From Granulicella cerasi (GTDB taxonomy: Bacteria > Acidobacteriota > Terriglobia > Terriglobales > Acidobacteriaceae), in the NCBI RefSeq assembly GCF_025685575.1, contig NZ_JAGSYD010000001.1:1119852-1183851 (forward strand): a stretch of DNA of 64,000 nucleotides. Direction: 5' to 3'. Every line of letters begins with the position of its first letter. The first letter of the stretch is position 1. A program made the translations under genes and the position numbers. This document shows, one piece after another, positions 23,187 through 32,471 of the stretch. A model generated the notes under the pieces. The model was not told where the DNA came from. It ran no database searches and saw only the letters and a program-made list of their open reading frames with translations.

Positions 23187-24557
23187 ATGAAGAAGATTCA
23201 CGTTATCGGCGGCGGCCTCGCAGGCCCCGAAGCCGCATTGCAGGCGGCATCCTTCGGTTGCCAGGTTGTCCTCAGCGAGATGCGCCCCATCCGCTCCACC
23301 GAAGCGCACCTTACCAGCGACTTCGCGGAACTCGTCTGCTCCAACTCGCTGAAGAGCGAGAGCGAGAACTCTGCGCCCTGGCTGCTGAAGCAGGAGATGC
23401 GCCGCGCGAACTCGTTTCTGCTGAAGGCTGCCGATGAATCCAGCGTGCCCGCAGGCCATGCGCTTGCGGTGGACCGCGAAGTCTTCTCGGCGAAGGTTGC
23501 CGCCATGATCGAAGCGCACCCGAACATCGAAGTGCGCCGCGAAGAAGTCACCACGCTCATCGAAGTCGACGCGGACACGATCACGATCCTTGCCAGCGGG
23601 CCGCTGACTTCTTCGCCGCTCGCGAAGGAGTTGCAGCGCATCACCGGCGCGGACCACCTCGCGTTCTACGATTCCATCGCACCCATCGTGGACGCGAGCT
23701 CCATCGACATGGAGAAGGTTTACTTCGCTGCGCGCTGGGACAAGGGCACCGCCGATTACATCAACTGCCCGTTCACGAAGGAAGAGTACGAAGCCTTCAT
23801 CGACGCGCTCGCGAACGCGGAGAAGATCGAGCACAAGTCGTGGGAGCAGATTCCCGACGTGGACGATGTCGCCGCGAAGGCTGCGGCGGAGAAGGTCAAC
23901 TACTTTGAAGGCTGCCTGCCCATCGAAGAGATCGCGCGTCGCGGCAAGGACACGCTGCGCTTCGGCCCGATGAAGCCTGCGGGGCTCACGAACCCGCGCA
24001 CTGGGCGTTGGCCGTATGCCGCTGTGCAGTTGCGACAGGAGAATCTGCGTGCCGACAGCTACAACCTCGTCGGCTTTCAGAACTCGCTGAAGTACGGCGA
24101 GCAGGCGCGCATTCTGCGCATGATCCCTGGCCTCGAGAATGCGAAGTTCCTGCGCTACGGCCAGATCCACCGCAACACGTATATTCACGCGCCTTCGTTG
24201 CTTACCGAGACGCTGCAGTTGCGTGAGCATCCGAACGTGATGATTGCGGGCCAGCTATCGGGTGTTGAAGGCTATACGGAGTCGATCGCTTCCGGTCTAC
24301 TCGCTGGCCGTTATGCTGCTGCGCTCGCGCAGGGCAAGCAGCCCACGCCGGCCCCGCGACTCACGGCAAACGGCTCGCTCTCGCACTACATCACGCACGC
24401 CGACACCAAGCGCTTCCAACCCGCGAACATTACCTTCGATTTGCTGGTGCCGCTGGAGGAAGAACTGCGCAAGAAGATCCGCGATAAGAAAGAGCGTCAC
24501 CGCATCCAGTGTGAGCGCGCGCTTGAAGCGTGGGACGCGTGGATGCAGAATTCATAG
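23187..24557 (+). CDS. trmFO: TrmFO, folate-dependent tRNA (m5U54) methyltransferase
   Basis: 456 residues from the ATG at 23187. The FAD-binding HVIGGGLAGPEAALQAA at the N-terminus and SEMRPIR, FAELVCSNSLKSE, LLKQEMR mark TrmFO (formerly Gid). It methylates U54 in the tRNA T-loop with methylenetetrahydrofolate and FADH2. The C-terminal part has ASGLLAGRYAA. folD, which interconverts the folate cofactor, is also in this window at 32.5 kb. Upstream in-frame starts extend into the GNAT gene and are not favoured. A TAAACT box lies eight bases before the ATG. Confidence 0.95.
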   Translation: MKKIHVIGGGLAGPEAALQAASFGCQVVLSEMRPIRSTEAHLTSDFAELVCSNSLKSESENSAPWLLKQEMRRANSFLLKAADESSVPAGHALAVDREVFSAKVAAMIEAHPNIEVRREEVTTLIEVDADTITILASGPLTSSPLAKELQRITGADHLAFYDSIAPIVDASSIDMEKVYFAARWDKGTADYINCPFTKEEYEAFIDALANAEKIEHKSWEQIPDVDDVAAKAAAEKVNYFEGCLPIEEIARRGKDTLRFGPMKPAGLTNPRTGRWPYAAVQLRQENLRADSYNLVGFQNSLKYGEQARILRMIPGLENAKFLRYGQIHRNTYIHAPSLLTETLQLREHPNVMIAGQLSGVEGYTESIASGLLAGRYAAALAQGKQPTPAPRLTANGSLSHYITHADTKRFQPANITFDLLVPLEEELRKKIRDKKERHRIQCERALEAWDAWMQNS

Positions 24558-24598
24558 GCTCGTGGCGCGAGGCGTGATACTCTCCTCGCACCAAACCC

Positions 24599-25678
24599 AT
24601 GAGAAGCCTCGGTCCTGTTGACGCTATTTCGCCCGCCTTGGAGCGCACGAAACTTGTGCTTTTTGCTCCATTTCGTTTCGGCCGCACCTGGAAAATTTCA
24701 GCCACCGCCTACGCGGCGATGCTTGGATTGATCTTCTTTCCGTGGCCGCTGGTGTACTTCCTCGCCTGGTCGCGCTTCCTCCCACATACCGCCGTCTTCA
24801 CGATGAAGCCATTCCTCATGGGAGTGATGCTGGTCGCGCTCGTGCTCTTTACGTGGCTCTTCATGCTCTGCTCGAAGCTGCGCTTCGCGGTCTTCGGCAT
24901 GGTGCTGGATCGTGAGCCGTTTGTGCGCAATGCTTGGCGTACCTATGGCGGCGCTGCGCTACCGTGGACCCTCTTCAAAATGGTCGTCGGCAGCATCGTT
25001 ACGCTGCTTGTGGCGATCCCTTTCATGAAGATGATGGTAGCGATGATGCCGGTGATCGCGATGTCGCAGCCCAAGCCCGGACAACCGTTCAATCCTGAAC
25101 AGTTCCATGCGTTGATGCTGGTGTACGCCTCATTCTTCGGGCTCTATCTCGGCTTCGGCGTCTTCATGTGGCTGCTCTCGCTGGTGGAGGATTTCGTTGC
25201 CCCCTCGATCATCCTCGAGCGGGTGACGCTTCGTGAGGGCTTCCGTCGCTTCTTCGCACTCGTCAGGCAGGAGCCCAGCCAGATGCTCGGGTACGCTCTG
25301 ATGAAGCCGTTGCTGGCAGTGGCGTTCAGCTTCGCGGCGCTGATCGCGTTCTACATCGCTTTCATCATCGTGATGCTTGTGGTCGTCATCGTTGGCGCGC
25401 TGGTCGGCTTCCTACTGCATCTGCTGCACATCCCCGGATGGCTGTTAGTCGTACTCGCCGGCATCGTGCTGGTCCCGGTGTATCTCTTCGGGTGCTTCTA
25501 CCTGATGTTCGTCCCGATGGGCGCGGTGAAGGTTTTCCTCGAAGCGTACTCGCAATACTTTCTCGGTGGCCGCTATCCGTTGCTTGGTGACGCGCTGGAC
25601 CGCAGCACGCCACCGCCGGCCCTGCCGCACTACTACGCACCAGCCGCGTTTACGCCGCCACCGCCTCCGTTGGTGTGA
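24599..25678 (+). CDS. Multi-pass membrane protein of unknown function
   Basis: 359 residues with about six to seven membrane segments, for example AMLGLIFFPWPLVYFLAW, FLMGVMLVALVLFTWLFML, IVTLLVAIPFMKMMVAMM, FGLYLGFGVFMWLLSLV, FIIVMLVVVIVGALVGFLL and LLVVLAGIVLVPVYLFG. The N-terminal cytoplasmic part starts with PVDAISPALERTKLVLFAPFRFGRTWK, and LREGFRRFFALVRQEP lies in a loop; both resemble the large DUF7544/YckC-neighbouring class of bacterial membrane proteins. The tail is Pro-rich. The symmetric terminator at 25.7 kb follows. Confidence 0.75.
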   Translation: MRSLGPVDAISPALERTKLVLFAPFRFGRTWKISATAYAAMLGLIFFPWPLVYFLAWSRFLPHTAVFTMKPFLMGVMLVALVLFTWLFMLCSKLRFAVFGMVLDREPFVRNAWRTYGGAALPWTLFKMVVGSIVTLLVAIPFMKMMVAMMPVIAMSQPKPGQPFNPEQFHALMLVYASFFGLYLGFGVFMWLLSLVEDFVAPSIILERVTLREGFRRFFALVRQEPSQMLGYALMKPLLAVAFSFAALIAFYIAFIIVMLVVVIVGALVGFLLHLLHIPGWLLVVLAGIVLVPVYLFGCFYLMFVPMGAVKVFLEAYSQYFLGGRYPLLGDALDRSTPPPALPHYYAPAAFTPPPPPLV

Positions 25679-25691
25679 GCGGTGCCATGAG

Positions 25692-25722
25692 AAACGGCGC
25701 GTGATCGACTCACGCGCCGTTT
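25692..25722. terminator. Strong two-way terminator between a membrane protein gene and der
   Basis: A perfect 13-bp stem (AAACGGCGCGTGA with TCACGCGCCGTTT) closes a five-base loop TCGAC. Plus-strand T-tract TTTCTTTT follows; on the minus strand the flank TTTCTC gives a weaker tract. It sits midway between two convergent genes. Confidence 0.88.
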
Positions 25723-25738
25723 TCTTTTGTGCCTGAAG

Positions 25739-27610
25739 CTATTCCTTTTCTTTCTTCTTCTTGTTGCGCGCCTTCACCTTGAACCAGATGGGTGAGCCGA
25801 TGAACTTGAACGCATCGCGCACTTCGTTGGCGAGGAAGCGTTCGTAGCTGAAGTGCAGCTTCACATCGCGATCGGTGAAGAGTACAAACGTCGGCGGAGC
25901 CACTGCGGCCTGCGTCATGTAGTAGATCTTCACGCGCTTGTTCATCGGGACGCTCGCGCGCTGGAAGTCGACGGAGTCGAGGAAGCGGTTCATGTTGCCG
26001 GTGGAAATGCGCTTGCGGCGTTCGCGTGCCACGAGTTGCGTCTTCTTGAAGACCTCTTCCACGTTCAGCTCTTCGAGCGCGGAGATGAAGATCAGCGGCG
26101 CGTAGTCGAGATACTTCAGCGCGTGGCGCACCTGTTCTTCATAGGCCTTGCGGTCAGCTGGCGGCTTGCCGTCATACAGCGTCAGCCCATCGGGTCCGAC
26201 CTTCGTCACCGCATCCCACTTGTTCACCAGGATGATGACGCTGCGACCGCTCTCGTGCGCGTAGCCGCCGATGTTCGCGTCCAGCGCCGTTACACCCTCG
26301 GTCGCATCGATGATCAGCAGCGCTACGTCGGCATCTTCCAAATGCTTGCGGCTCATGATGACCGAAAGCTTTTCCGCCATCTCGGTCGTCTTGCCCTTGC
26401 GGCGAATACCTGCCGTGTCGATGAAGCGGAAGCTGTGTCCATCGCGTTCGACGACTTCGTCCACCGCATCGCGCGTGGTGCCTGCGATCGGCGAAACGAT
26501 AGCGCGTTCGGTGCCCGTAAGCGCGTTCAGCAGCGTGGACTTGCCGACGTTCGGGCGGCCGATGATGGCAACCTTGGTCTCGCGAAGCACATGCTCGCCG
26601 TGCGATCGCAGCTTGCGCTCACGCGGCGCTTCTTCGTCGTCTTCGTCAGGCTCTTGCGCGCCGGGCAGCGACTGCGGACCGTAGGAGTCTTCATCAAACT
26701 CGTCGTCCTCGCCTTCCTGATTCTCTTCCGGCTCTTCGGCGACAAACTCCGGCGGCAACGCAGCCCACACGGCATCGAGCAGATCGCCGATGTTGGAGTT
26801 GTGTTCGGCCGAGATCGGCATCACTTCCTTGAAGCCGAGCGTACGGAAGTTCTCCGCACCTGCTTCGAGCTGCGCGGTGTCCATCTTGTTCACCGCAAGG
26901 AAGAGCGGCTTGCCGCCGCGCTGCAATAGTCGCGCAAGCTCGATGTCCGGCGACGTGATCTCGGTGCGGCCGTCGATCACCATGATGATCGCGTCGGCTT
27001 CTTCCAGACCCACCTTCGCCTGGCGGAAAATCTCGCTCGGAATCAGCGCTTCGTCGTCAGGCACAACGCCGCCGGTGTCCACTAGGCGGACGTTGCGGCC
27101 AGCCCACTCGACCTCGCCGTAGATGCGGTCGCGCGTGATGCCGGGCTCATCGCCCACGATGGAGCGGCGCGTGCCGGTCAGGCGATTGAAGAGCGTCGAC
27201 TTGCCCACGTTCGGGCGTCCGCAGATCGCCACAAGCGGCAGGCGGTCCGGCGTGCGGCCGGCGTTCGCAGCCAGCGCGATCTCGTCGGCGACCTTCTCAA
27301 GCTCACGCTGCTCGCGCTCTGCGTGCGAGGAGCCTGCGCCGCCGAGGCGGAACTTCTTCGGACGACCGACAATGTAGCGGTCTTCCTCGTTCTGCTGCAG
27401 CGTCACCTTGTGTTCGAACTCAGGCGATTTCTTCGGTGTGCGGGCTGCGGCCTTCTTCGCCGTGCTCTTCGCGGAAATTTCTTTACGCTTCTTCGGCGCA
27501 ACGCCGGCTATCTGCGCGCCAGTGCGCGGAGCCTTGCCTTGCTTGGGTCGTGTTGTCGCGGAGCGGTGTTTCTTGCCCAGTCGCTTCTTCTGTTCGCGCT
27601 TCGGTGCCAT
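25739..27610 (-). CDS. der: Der/EngA double GTPase with N-terminal extension and acidic linker
   Basis: 623 residues, against about 440-490 in typical Der. Two tandem Era-like GTPase domains carry GRPNVGKST at about residues 131-139 and again at 351-359, each with the following TRD and DTGG/DTAG and NKxD motifs (NKMD, NKWD). The C-terminal KH-like domain is present (INRFLDSVD-like region, HFSYERFLANEVRDAF). Der binds the 50S subunit during its assembly. Extra parts are a Lys/Arg-rich N-terminal extension of about 120 residues and an acidic Glu/Asp linker (about 291-330) between the GTPases. The ATG at 27610 has GAGGA three to four bases upstream, which supports the long form. Confidence 0.93.
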   Translation of the reverse strand: MAPKREQKKRLGKKHRSATTRPKQGKAPRTGAQIAGVAPKKRKEISAKSTAKKAAARTPKKSPEFEHKVTLQQNEEDRYIVGRPKKFRLGGAGSSHAEREQRELEKVADEIALAANAGRTPDRLPLVAICGRPNVGKSTLFNRLTGTRRSIVGDEPGITRDRIYGEVEWAGRNVRLVDTGGVVPDDEALIPSEIFRQAKVGLEEADAIIMVIDGRTEITSPDIELARLLQRGGKPLFLAVNKMDTAQLEAGAENFRTLGFKEVMPISAEHNSNIGDLLDAVWAALPPEFVAEEPEENQEGEDDEFDEDSYGPQSLPGAQEPDEDDEEAPRERKLRSHGEHVLRETKVAIIGRPNVGKSTLLNALTGTERAIVSPIAGTTRDAVDEVVERDGHSFRFIDTAGIRRKGKTTEMAEKLSVIMSRKHLEDADVALLIIDATEGVTALDANIGGYAHESGRSVIILVNKWDAVTKVGPDGLTLYDGKPPADRKAYEEQVRHALKYLDYAPLIFISALEELNVEEVFKKTQLVARERRKRISTGNMNRFLDSVDFQRASVPMNKRVKIYYMTQAAVAPPTFVLFTDRDVKLHFSYERFLANEVRDAFKFIGSPIWFKVKARNKKKKEKE

Positions 27611-27678
27611 AAATCCTCGTCTCTTTTATGGTCGCACGGATGTCGAGGCGAAGAAACGGCGACTATCATAGGAACTGG

Positions 27679-29856
27679 ATGCCTCTGGTCAATCACATCG
27701 AAAAGCTGCACGAGCAACGCGCCTCGGATGCGCCATTGCCGTCGCTCTACGAATTCTTCCGCCAGGGCGGCATCCTCGCGCAATCGTCGCTGAACTACGA
27801 GCAGCGTCCGGGGCAGTACCAGATGGCCCAGACCATCGAGCAATGCTTCGCCGACAAGCGCCACGCCATCGTGGAGGCAGGCACCGGAACCGGAAAAACG
27901 CTGGCATATTTGCTGCCTGCGTTACGTCGCGCGCGCGAGCATAAGCAGCGCATCATCATCTCCACCGGCACCAAAAACCTGCAGGAGCAGCTCTTTTTCA
28001 AGGACATTCCGTTCCTCGAATCGCTGCTCGGACCGCTGCGCGTTTGCTACATGAAGGGCCGCGCGAACTACCTCTGCAAGCAGAAGCTCTATGCGCTGCG
28101 CGACAATCCCCTGCTGAGCGGGCTCGAAGAAATCGAGCAGTTTCATAACATCGCGCGCTGGGAACGCACCACCGAAACCGGCGACCGAGCCGAGGTGGAG
28201 GGCCTGCCCGAGCATTCGCCGCTGTGGCACAAACTCGACGCGCGCAGCGAAGTCTGTCTCGGCCAGACCTGCCCGAACTGGGAGCAATGCTTCATCACGA
28301 CGATGCGACGCAAGGCGCTTGAAAGCGATCTGGTCATCGTCAATCACCATCTTTTCTTCGCGGATCTGTCCATCAAGATGCAGGCCGCGGACGCGCCTGA
28401 TGCGGGCATTCTGCCGGAGGCCGCAGCGGTGGTCTTCGACGAAGCGCATGAGCTGGAAGATGTCGCCTCGCAGTACTTCGGCGTGGCGCTGACAAACTCG
28501 CGCTTCGACGAACTCGCGCGCGACACCGAAGGTTTGCTGCGAGCGAAGGGCGTGAGCAGCTCCGCGCTGGAGAACGCAACGGCCAACGTGCGTGATCGTG
28601 CGCGCATGTTCTTCGGCGCGCTGCCGGTGGGGCCATCCCATCTCGGGCGCCTGGAGTTCACCGACCGCAGCGACTTCCTTGAGCACTCCGGCGATGCGTA
28701 CCTCGGCGCTTCAAACGCCTTGCTGCGGCTTGAGGGCGAGCTTGAGCGGCTCCGTGAGGTAGAAGAAGCTTCGGGCCTGCGTCGACGCACGGCGGATATT
28801 CGCCACCATCTTAAGTTCCTGCTCGAAGGCGACACGCAGAACAACGTTTACTGGATCGAACGTCGTGCGAGCTCGAACCTTCGCAACGCAGCGCGTAATC
28901 AGCCGCGCGGCGTGCTGCAGGTGAACGATCCGCTACTCGCGAACGGACAGATCGCAGCGCAGGCTTCGGCGAACATCGCCGCGCGTGTGGCAGAGGCGCA
29001 GCTGTTCACCAGCTTCACCACGCACCTGCAGGCCACGCCGATCGACGTCTCCACGCTGCTGCAGCAGACGCTCTTTGAGCGCTACCCGACGGTCGTACTT
29101 ACGTCCGCGACGATGACTGTGGCCGATTCCACCGGCCAACCTAGCTTCGAGCATCTGAAGAAGCGCCTCGGCATTCCGTTCCCGAAGGAACTCGTCGTCG
29201 CCTCGCACTTCGACTACGCGAAGCAGGCGCTGCTTTACCTGCCGCCGACGATGCCTGAGCCGCGCCACCCGGACTTCGTCGCGCAGGCCACCGAGAAGAT
29301 TCGCCGCGTACTCGAGATCTCGCAGGGCCGCGCGTTCTGCCTCTTCACCAGCTATGCGCAGATGCGTGAGCTGCACGACCGCCTGCTGAGCGAGGTGCCG
29401 TATCCGCTGCTGATGCAGGGAACTGCGCCGCGCCATGCGTTGCTGCAGCAGTTCCGCGAGACGCCGAACGCTGTGCTCTTCGGCACGTCGTCGTTCTGGC
29501 AGGGCATCGATGTGCAGGGCGAGCAGTTGAGCTGCGTCATCATCGACAAACTGCCCTTCGCCGTACCGTCGGACCCCATCCTGAAAGCGCGCACCGACGC
29601 CATCACCGCTGCCGGTGGCAATGCGTTCGCGGAACTGCAGATACCGCAGGCGGTCATCGCACTCAAGCAGGGCTTCGGCCGCCTCATCCGTTCGCTCACT
29701 GACCGCGGCGTGCTCATGCTGCTGGACCCGCGCATCCGCACCACGCGCTACGGCAGCATCTTTCTGGACTCGCTGCCGGCCTACCAGCGCACGAACGATA
29801 TTCGCGATGTAGAGCTCTTCTTCGAAGGGCCGCCCGCGTCCAAGCGCGTAAACTAG
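27679..29856 (+). CDS. XPD/DinG-type ATP-dependent DNA helicase
   Basis: 725 residues from the ATG at 27679, chosen for AGGA five bases upstream; a longer start at 27628 would reach into the der promoter. SF2 helicase motifs: EAGTGTGKT (Walker A), VFDEAHELEDVA (DEAH box), and LIRSLTDRG near the C-terminus (motif VI region). Cysteines in RANYLCKQK and in EVCLGQTCPNWEQCF form the four-Cys Fe-S cluster of XPD/DinG-like helicases, which unwind DNA 5' to 3'. It has a probable repair role. It is divergent from der and followed nine bases later by a small membrane protein gene. Confidence 0.92.
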   Translation: MPLVNHIEKLHEQRASDAPLPSLYEFFRQGGILAQSSLNYEQRPGQYQMAQTIEQCFADKRHAIVEAGTGTGKTLAYLLPALRRAREHKQRIIISTGTKNLQEQLFFKDIPFLESLLGPLRVCYMKGRANYLCKQKLYALRDNPLLSGLEEIEQFHNIARWERTTETGDRAEVEGLPEHSPLWHKLDARSEVCLGQTCPNWEQCFITTMRRKALESDLVIVNHHLFFADLSIKMQAADAPDAGILPEAAAVVFDEAHELEDVASQYFGVALTNSRFDELARDTEGLLRAKGVSSSALENATANVRDRARMFFGALPVGPSHLGRLEFTDRSDFLEHSGDAYLGASNALLRLEGELERLREVEEASGLRRRTADIRHHLKFLLEGDTQNNVYWIERRASSNLRNAARNQPRGVLQVNDPLLANGQIAAQASANIAARVAEAQLFTSFTTHLQATPIDVSTLLQQTLFERYPTVVLTSATMTVADSTGQPSFEHLKKRLGIPFPKELVVASHFDYAKQALLYLPPTMPEPRHPDFVAQATEKIRRVLEISQGRAFCLFTSYAQMRELHDRLLSEVPYPLLMQGTAPRHALLQQFRETPNAVLFGTSSFWQGIDVQGEQLSCVIIDKLPFAVPSDPILKARTDAITAAGGNAFAELQIPQAVIALKQGFGRLIRSLTDRGVLMLLDPRIRTTRYGSIFLDSLPAYQRTNDIRDVELFFEGPPASKRVN

Positions 29857-29864
29857 AACGAGCG

Positions 29865-30128
29865 ATGGGACGCAATCTTTACATCCTGGCTGCAACGCTC
29901 GGCGTGCTTGCATTGGTTTGCGGCGGGCTGTCGTTGGTGCACGTCGCGCAGGGCCCCGGTTCTCCCGGCGATGCCGCGCTGTGGCGCACTACGGGCATCG
30001 TTCTCTTCCTCATCGCGATGGTGGTTGGCCTTGGCGGCACGCTCTCTGCGTTGTTTGAACAAGCCGAGCGTCGCCATGAACAGCAACGCGAAGCCGAACG
30101 TCGTGCGCGCCGCGAAGGCGCTCGCTAA
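29865..30128 (+). CDS. Small two-TM membrane protein of unknown function
   Basis: 87 residues: two hydrophobic segments (YILAATLGVLALVCGGLSLV and TGIVLFLIAMVVGLGGTLSAL) separated by a short Gly/Pro loop, then a highly charged Arg/Glu tail (RRHEQQREAERRARREG) likely in the cytoplasm. I do not recognise a family. It starts nine bases after the helicase stop, so it is probably co-transcribed; a TAAACT box lies ten bases before the ATG. The next gene, queD, begins 18 bases downstream. Confidence 0.75.
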   Translation: MGRNLYILAATLGVLALVCGGLSLVHVAQGPGSPGDAALWRTTGIVLFLIAMVVGLGGTLSALFEQAERRHEQQREAERRARREGAR

Positions 30129-30145
30129 GGTCACGAAAAAACACC

Positions 30146-30523
30146 ATGTACGAAGTCACCGTCGAAGCTCACTTCTCGTCCGGCCACTACTTGCGCAACT
30201 ACTACGGCAAGTGCGAGAACCCGCATGGCCACAACTATCGCGTGCTCGTCACGCTGGCGGGTGAAGAGCTCGACGAGACCGGCCTGCTGCTCGACTTCAA
30301 GCTGCTCAAGCAGGTGCTTCGCCCCACGGTCGATTACCTCGATCACCAGATGATCAACGATCTGGAGCCGTTCACTACGCTCAATCCTTCGGCGGAAAAT
30401 CTCGCGCGCTACTTCTTCGACAAGGTGGCCGATGAGGTGCTCCGCGTCAGCGAAGGTCGTGTGCGTGTGAAGGACTGCACGGTCTTCGAGACGAACACCA
30501 GCTACGCGCGTTACTCGGCGTAA
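30146..30523 (+). CDS. queD: QueD, 6-carboxy-5,6,7,8-tetrahydropterin synthase
   Basis: 125 residues, normal for QueD. Zinc ligands are in AHFSSGHYL and PHGHNYRV, with the catalytic Cys in GKCENPHGH, and the conserved LDFKLLK and DYLDHQMIND. The C-terminus has PSAENLARYFFD and VKDCTVFET. It makes 6-carboxytetrahydropterin from dihydroneopterin triphosphate on the way to queuosine/7-deazaguanine in tRNA. Its last 13 bases overlap the 3' end of the convergent GT2 gene. No other que genes are in the window. Confidence 0.95.
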   Translation: MYEVTVEAHFSSGHYLRNYYGKCENPHGHNYRVLVTLAGEELDETGLLLDFKLLKQVLRPTVDYLDHQMINDLEPFTTLNPSAENLARYFFDKVADEVLRVSEGRVRVKDCTVFETNTSYARYSA

Positions 30524-31692
30524 GAGCGTGTCGCGCGAGGCGATGGCCTGAAGAGCTTCGTGCGCAGCCATACGCTGCCTTCCAGCACGAGCAGTACAGC
30601 GACTCCCAACGGATGCATCACCGCAGACCACCACGGCTGCTTGAAGCGGTACGCCGCCCAGAGCCGTGGCACCAGCGCGCAGATGATCGCGATCGCCATC
30701 AACAGGCCGCCAAAGAACATCGTGTCGATGTCGAGGTTCTTCGAGCCGTGCAGCAGATCGCTGAAGTCGACGATCGCCGCATAGAGAAGCCAGCCCAGCA
30801 CGACAGCAGGCGCCAGCTGTGCGAGCTTCAGCAGCGTCGTCACCCAGAACGGCTTGCCCGACATCTCGAAGGTGTCGGCGATGCGTCGGCTCAGGCTGGC
30901 CCACGTGGCCCCCGGCGAACGCCGCAGATGCACGCTTGCCAGCTTCGTGAGGTCGACGACGTCGGTGAAGTAACCATGCTCGCGGAAGACGCGAGCGAGC
31001 AGCACACCATCGTCGGCGACACCGCGAATCGCCGCGTGGCCACCGCTGGCGAAGTACGCACCACGCTCCACCAGCATCAGCTTGCTCGAGGCCACGCTGT
31101 AGCGCTCGTCGGTGGACTCCTGCATCTTGCGCAGCGGCATGTAGGTCAGCAGGAAGAACTGCATCAGCGGTAGCAGCAGCGCGTCGAGAAAGCCCTCATA
31201 CTCGGTGCGGAGAAAGCCTGAAAGCAGCGAAACGTCCCAGCGTCGCAGCGCCGCAACAGCGCGCGCGATCGCCCAAGGATGCACGCGCACATCGGCGTCC
31301 AGGAACAGCAGTAACGGCGCATGAATCGCTTCGCGGGCGAGCTTCCAGCAAGCGTGTTGCTTGCCTTTCCAGCCGCGAATCATCTCGGGGGAGTGGAGCA
31401 GGTGCACGCGCTCGTCGGCCTCGCTCATAGCGCGGACGATATGTGTCGTCGCGTCGCTCGAGCCGTCATCGCACACCCAGACTTCCACGGCAACATCTTC
31501 GCTGGCGAGCACCGCTTCCACGCATGACTTGATGTTGCGCGCCTCGTTGCGCGCCGGGATCAGCACCGCGACGTACTCGTTCTCCACGTAGCCAAAACGT
31601 GGCGACACATACCGCCGCAGGTTGATGATGAACATCGCCGCGGGCACGGCCGCACACAGTGCCATCAGACCCAGCAACAACAGGGCAATCAT
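30511..31692 (-). CDS. Membrane-anchored family 2 glycosyltransferase
   Basis: 393 residues. An N-terminal TM (LLLLGLMALCAAVPAAMFII) precedes a GT-A domain: VAVLIPARNEARNI, VWVCDDGSSDAT, LLLFLDADVRVHP (DxD-type) and GVADDGVLLARVFREHG. The C-terminus has two to three TM segments (VVLGWLLYAAI, MFFGGLLMAIAIICALVP). The layout resembles carotenoid or hopanoid-associated GT2 proteins such as CrtQ/HpnB, but the acceptor is unknown. The ATG at 31692 has a perfect GGAGGTGA five bases upstream. It overlaps queD tail to tail. Confidence 0.88.
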   Translation of the reverse strand: MIALLLLGLMALCAAVPAAMFIINLRRYVSPRFGYVENEYVAVLIPARNEARNIKSCVEAVLASEDVAVEVWVCDDGSSDATTHIVRAMSEADERVHLLHSPEMIRGWKGKQHACWKLAREAIHAPLLLFLDADVRVHPWAIARAVAALRRWDVSLLSGFLRTEYEGFLDALLLPLMQFFLLTYMPLRKMQESTDERYSVASSKLMLVERGAYFASGGHAAIRGVADDGVLLARVFREHGYFTDVVDLTKLASVHLRRSPGATWASLSRRIADTFEMSGKPFWVTTLLKLAQLAPAVVLGWLLYAAIVDFSDLLHGSKNLDIDTMFFGGLLMAIAIICALVPRLWAAYRFKQPWWSAVMHPLGVAVLLVLEGSVWLRTKLFRPSPRATRSYAE

Positions 31693-31804
31693 GTTGTCAC
31701 CTCCGTGTGGGGTTGGCGGCAGACGTGCATGGCATCATCTTCGCACTCAGCAGGGCGAAGAGCGGAGAAGAAATTTTCCTCGGAAACAGCGTCGGCAACA
31801 GGCG

Positions 31805-32467
31805 TTAGAGCGTGCGTTCGCGCTCCACAAGCTGCTTCCACACCACTTCGGCCTGCGCGCGCAACGCTTCCACGGTGCTGTCGTTGTGAATCACCAGGCA
31901 CTCGTGTTCGTGTTCGGCATTGGCCTTCTGCTGCGCCAGACGTGCGCGGCCATCGGCCTCGAACGCCGCACGCTCGTCGGCGGAAAGCTCACGTCCGCCG
32001 CTGGCACGCGTGACGAAACGGGCGATCTTCACCTCGGTGGGAGCGGTCACCATCACCACCGCATCGAAGCGGTCCTGCCAGCGTTCGCCGGCGCCGGACT
32101 TCGCCGAGAAGATCAGCGCAGACTCCACCACCGCGATGGCATGGGGCTTCTCCGCGCGCAGTTGTGCGACGCGCTTGGCCTGCTCGGCCAGCACCGCAGG
32201 ATGCACCAGCGCGTTCAGCTCCTCGATGCGCGGGTTCTTCGCGTCGAAGGCGATCGCTGCCAGCGTGCGGCGATCCAGTCGGCCGTCGGCGGTCACAATC
32301 TCTTTGCCAAAGCGCGCCACGATCTCGTCAAAGACCGCGTGGCCCGGCTCCATCACGGCGCGGCCCATCTCATCGCTGGCGAAGAGGTGCGCGCCGTGTT
32401 CACGAAAAACCTCGGCTACGGTCGATTTGCCGCTGCCGAGGTCGCCTGTGAGTCCTACTCGAAGCAT
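31805..32467 (-). CDS. coaE: CoaE, dephospho-CoA kinase
   Basis: 220 residues, usual. It performs the last step of coenzyme A synthesis. The P-loop LTGDLGSGKST is at about residues 6-16, followed by FASDEMGRAVMEPG and VVMVTAPTEVKIARF. The C-terminal tail has an additional Gln/Glu-rich part. The gene follows folD by four bases on the same strand with TAA-ACGA-ATG spacing, so they are almost certainly co-transcribed. Confidence 0.95.
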   Translation of the reverse strand: MLRVGLTGDLGSGKSTVAEVFREHGAHLFASDEMGRAVMEPGHAVFDEIVARFGKEIVTADGRLDRRTLAAIAFDAKNPRIEELNALVHPAVLAEQAKRVAQLRAEKPHAIAVVESALIFSAKSGAGERWQDRFDAVVMVTAPTEVKIARFVTRASGGRELSADERAAFEADGRARLAQQKANAEHEHECLVIHNDSTVEALRAQAEVVWKQLVERERTL

Positions 32468-32471
32468 TCGT

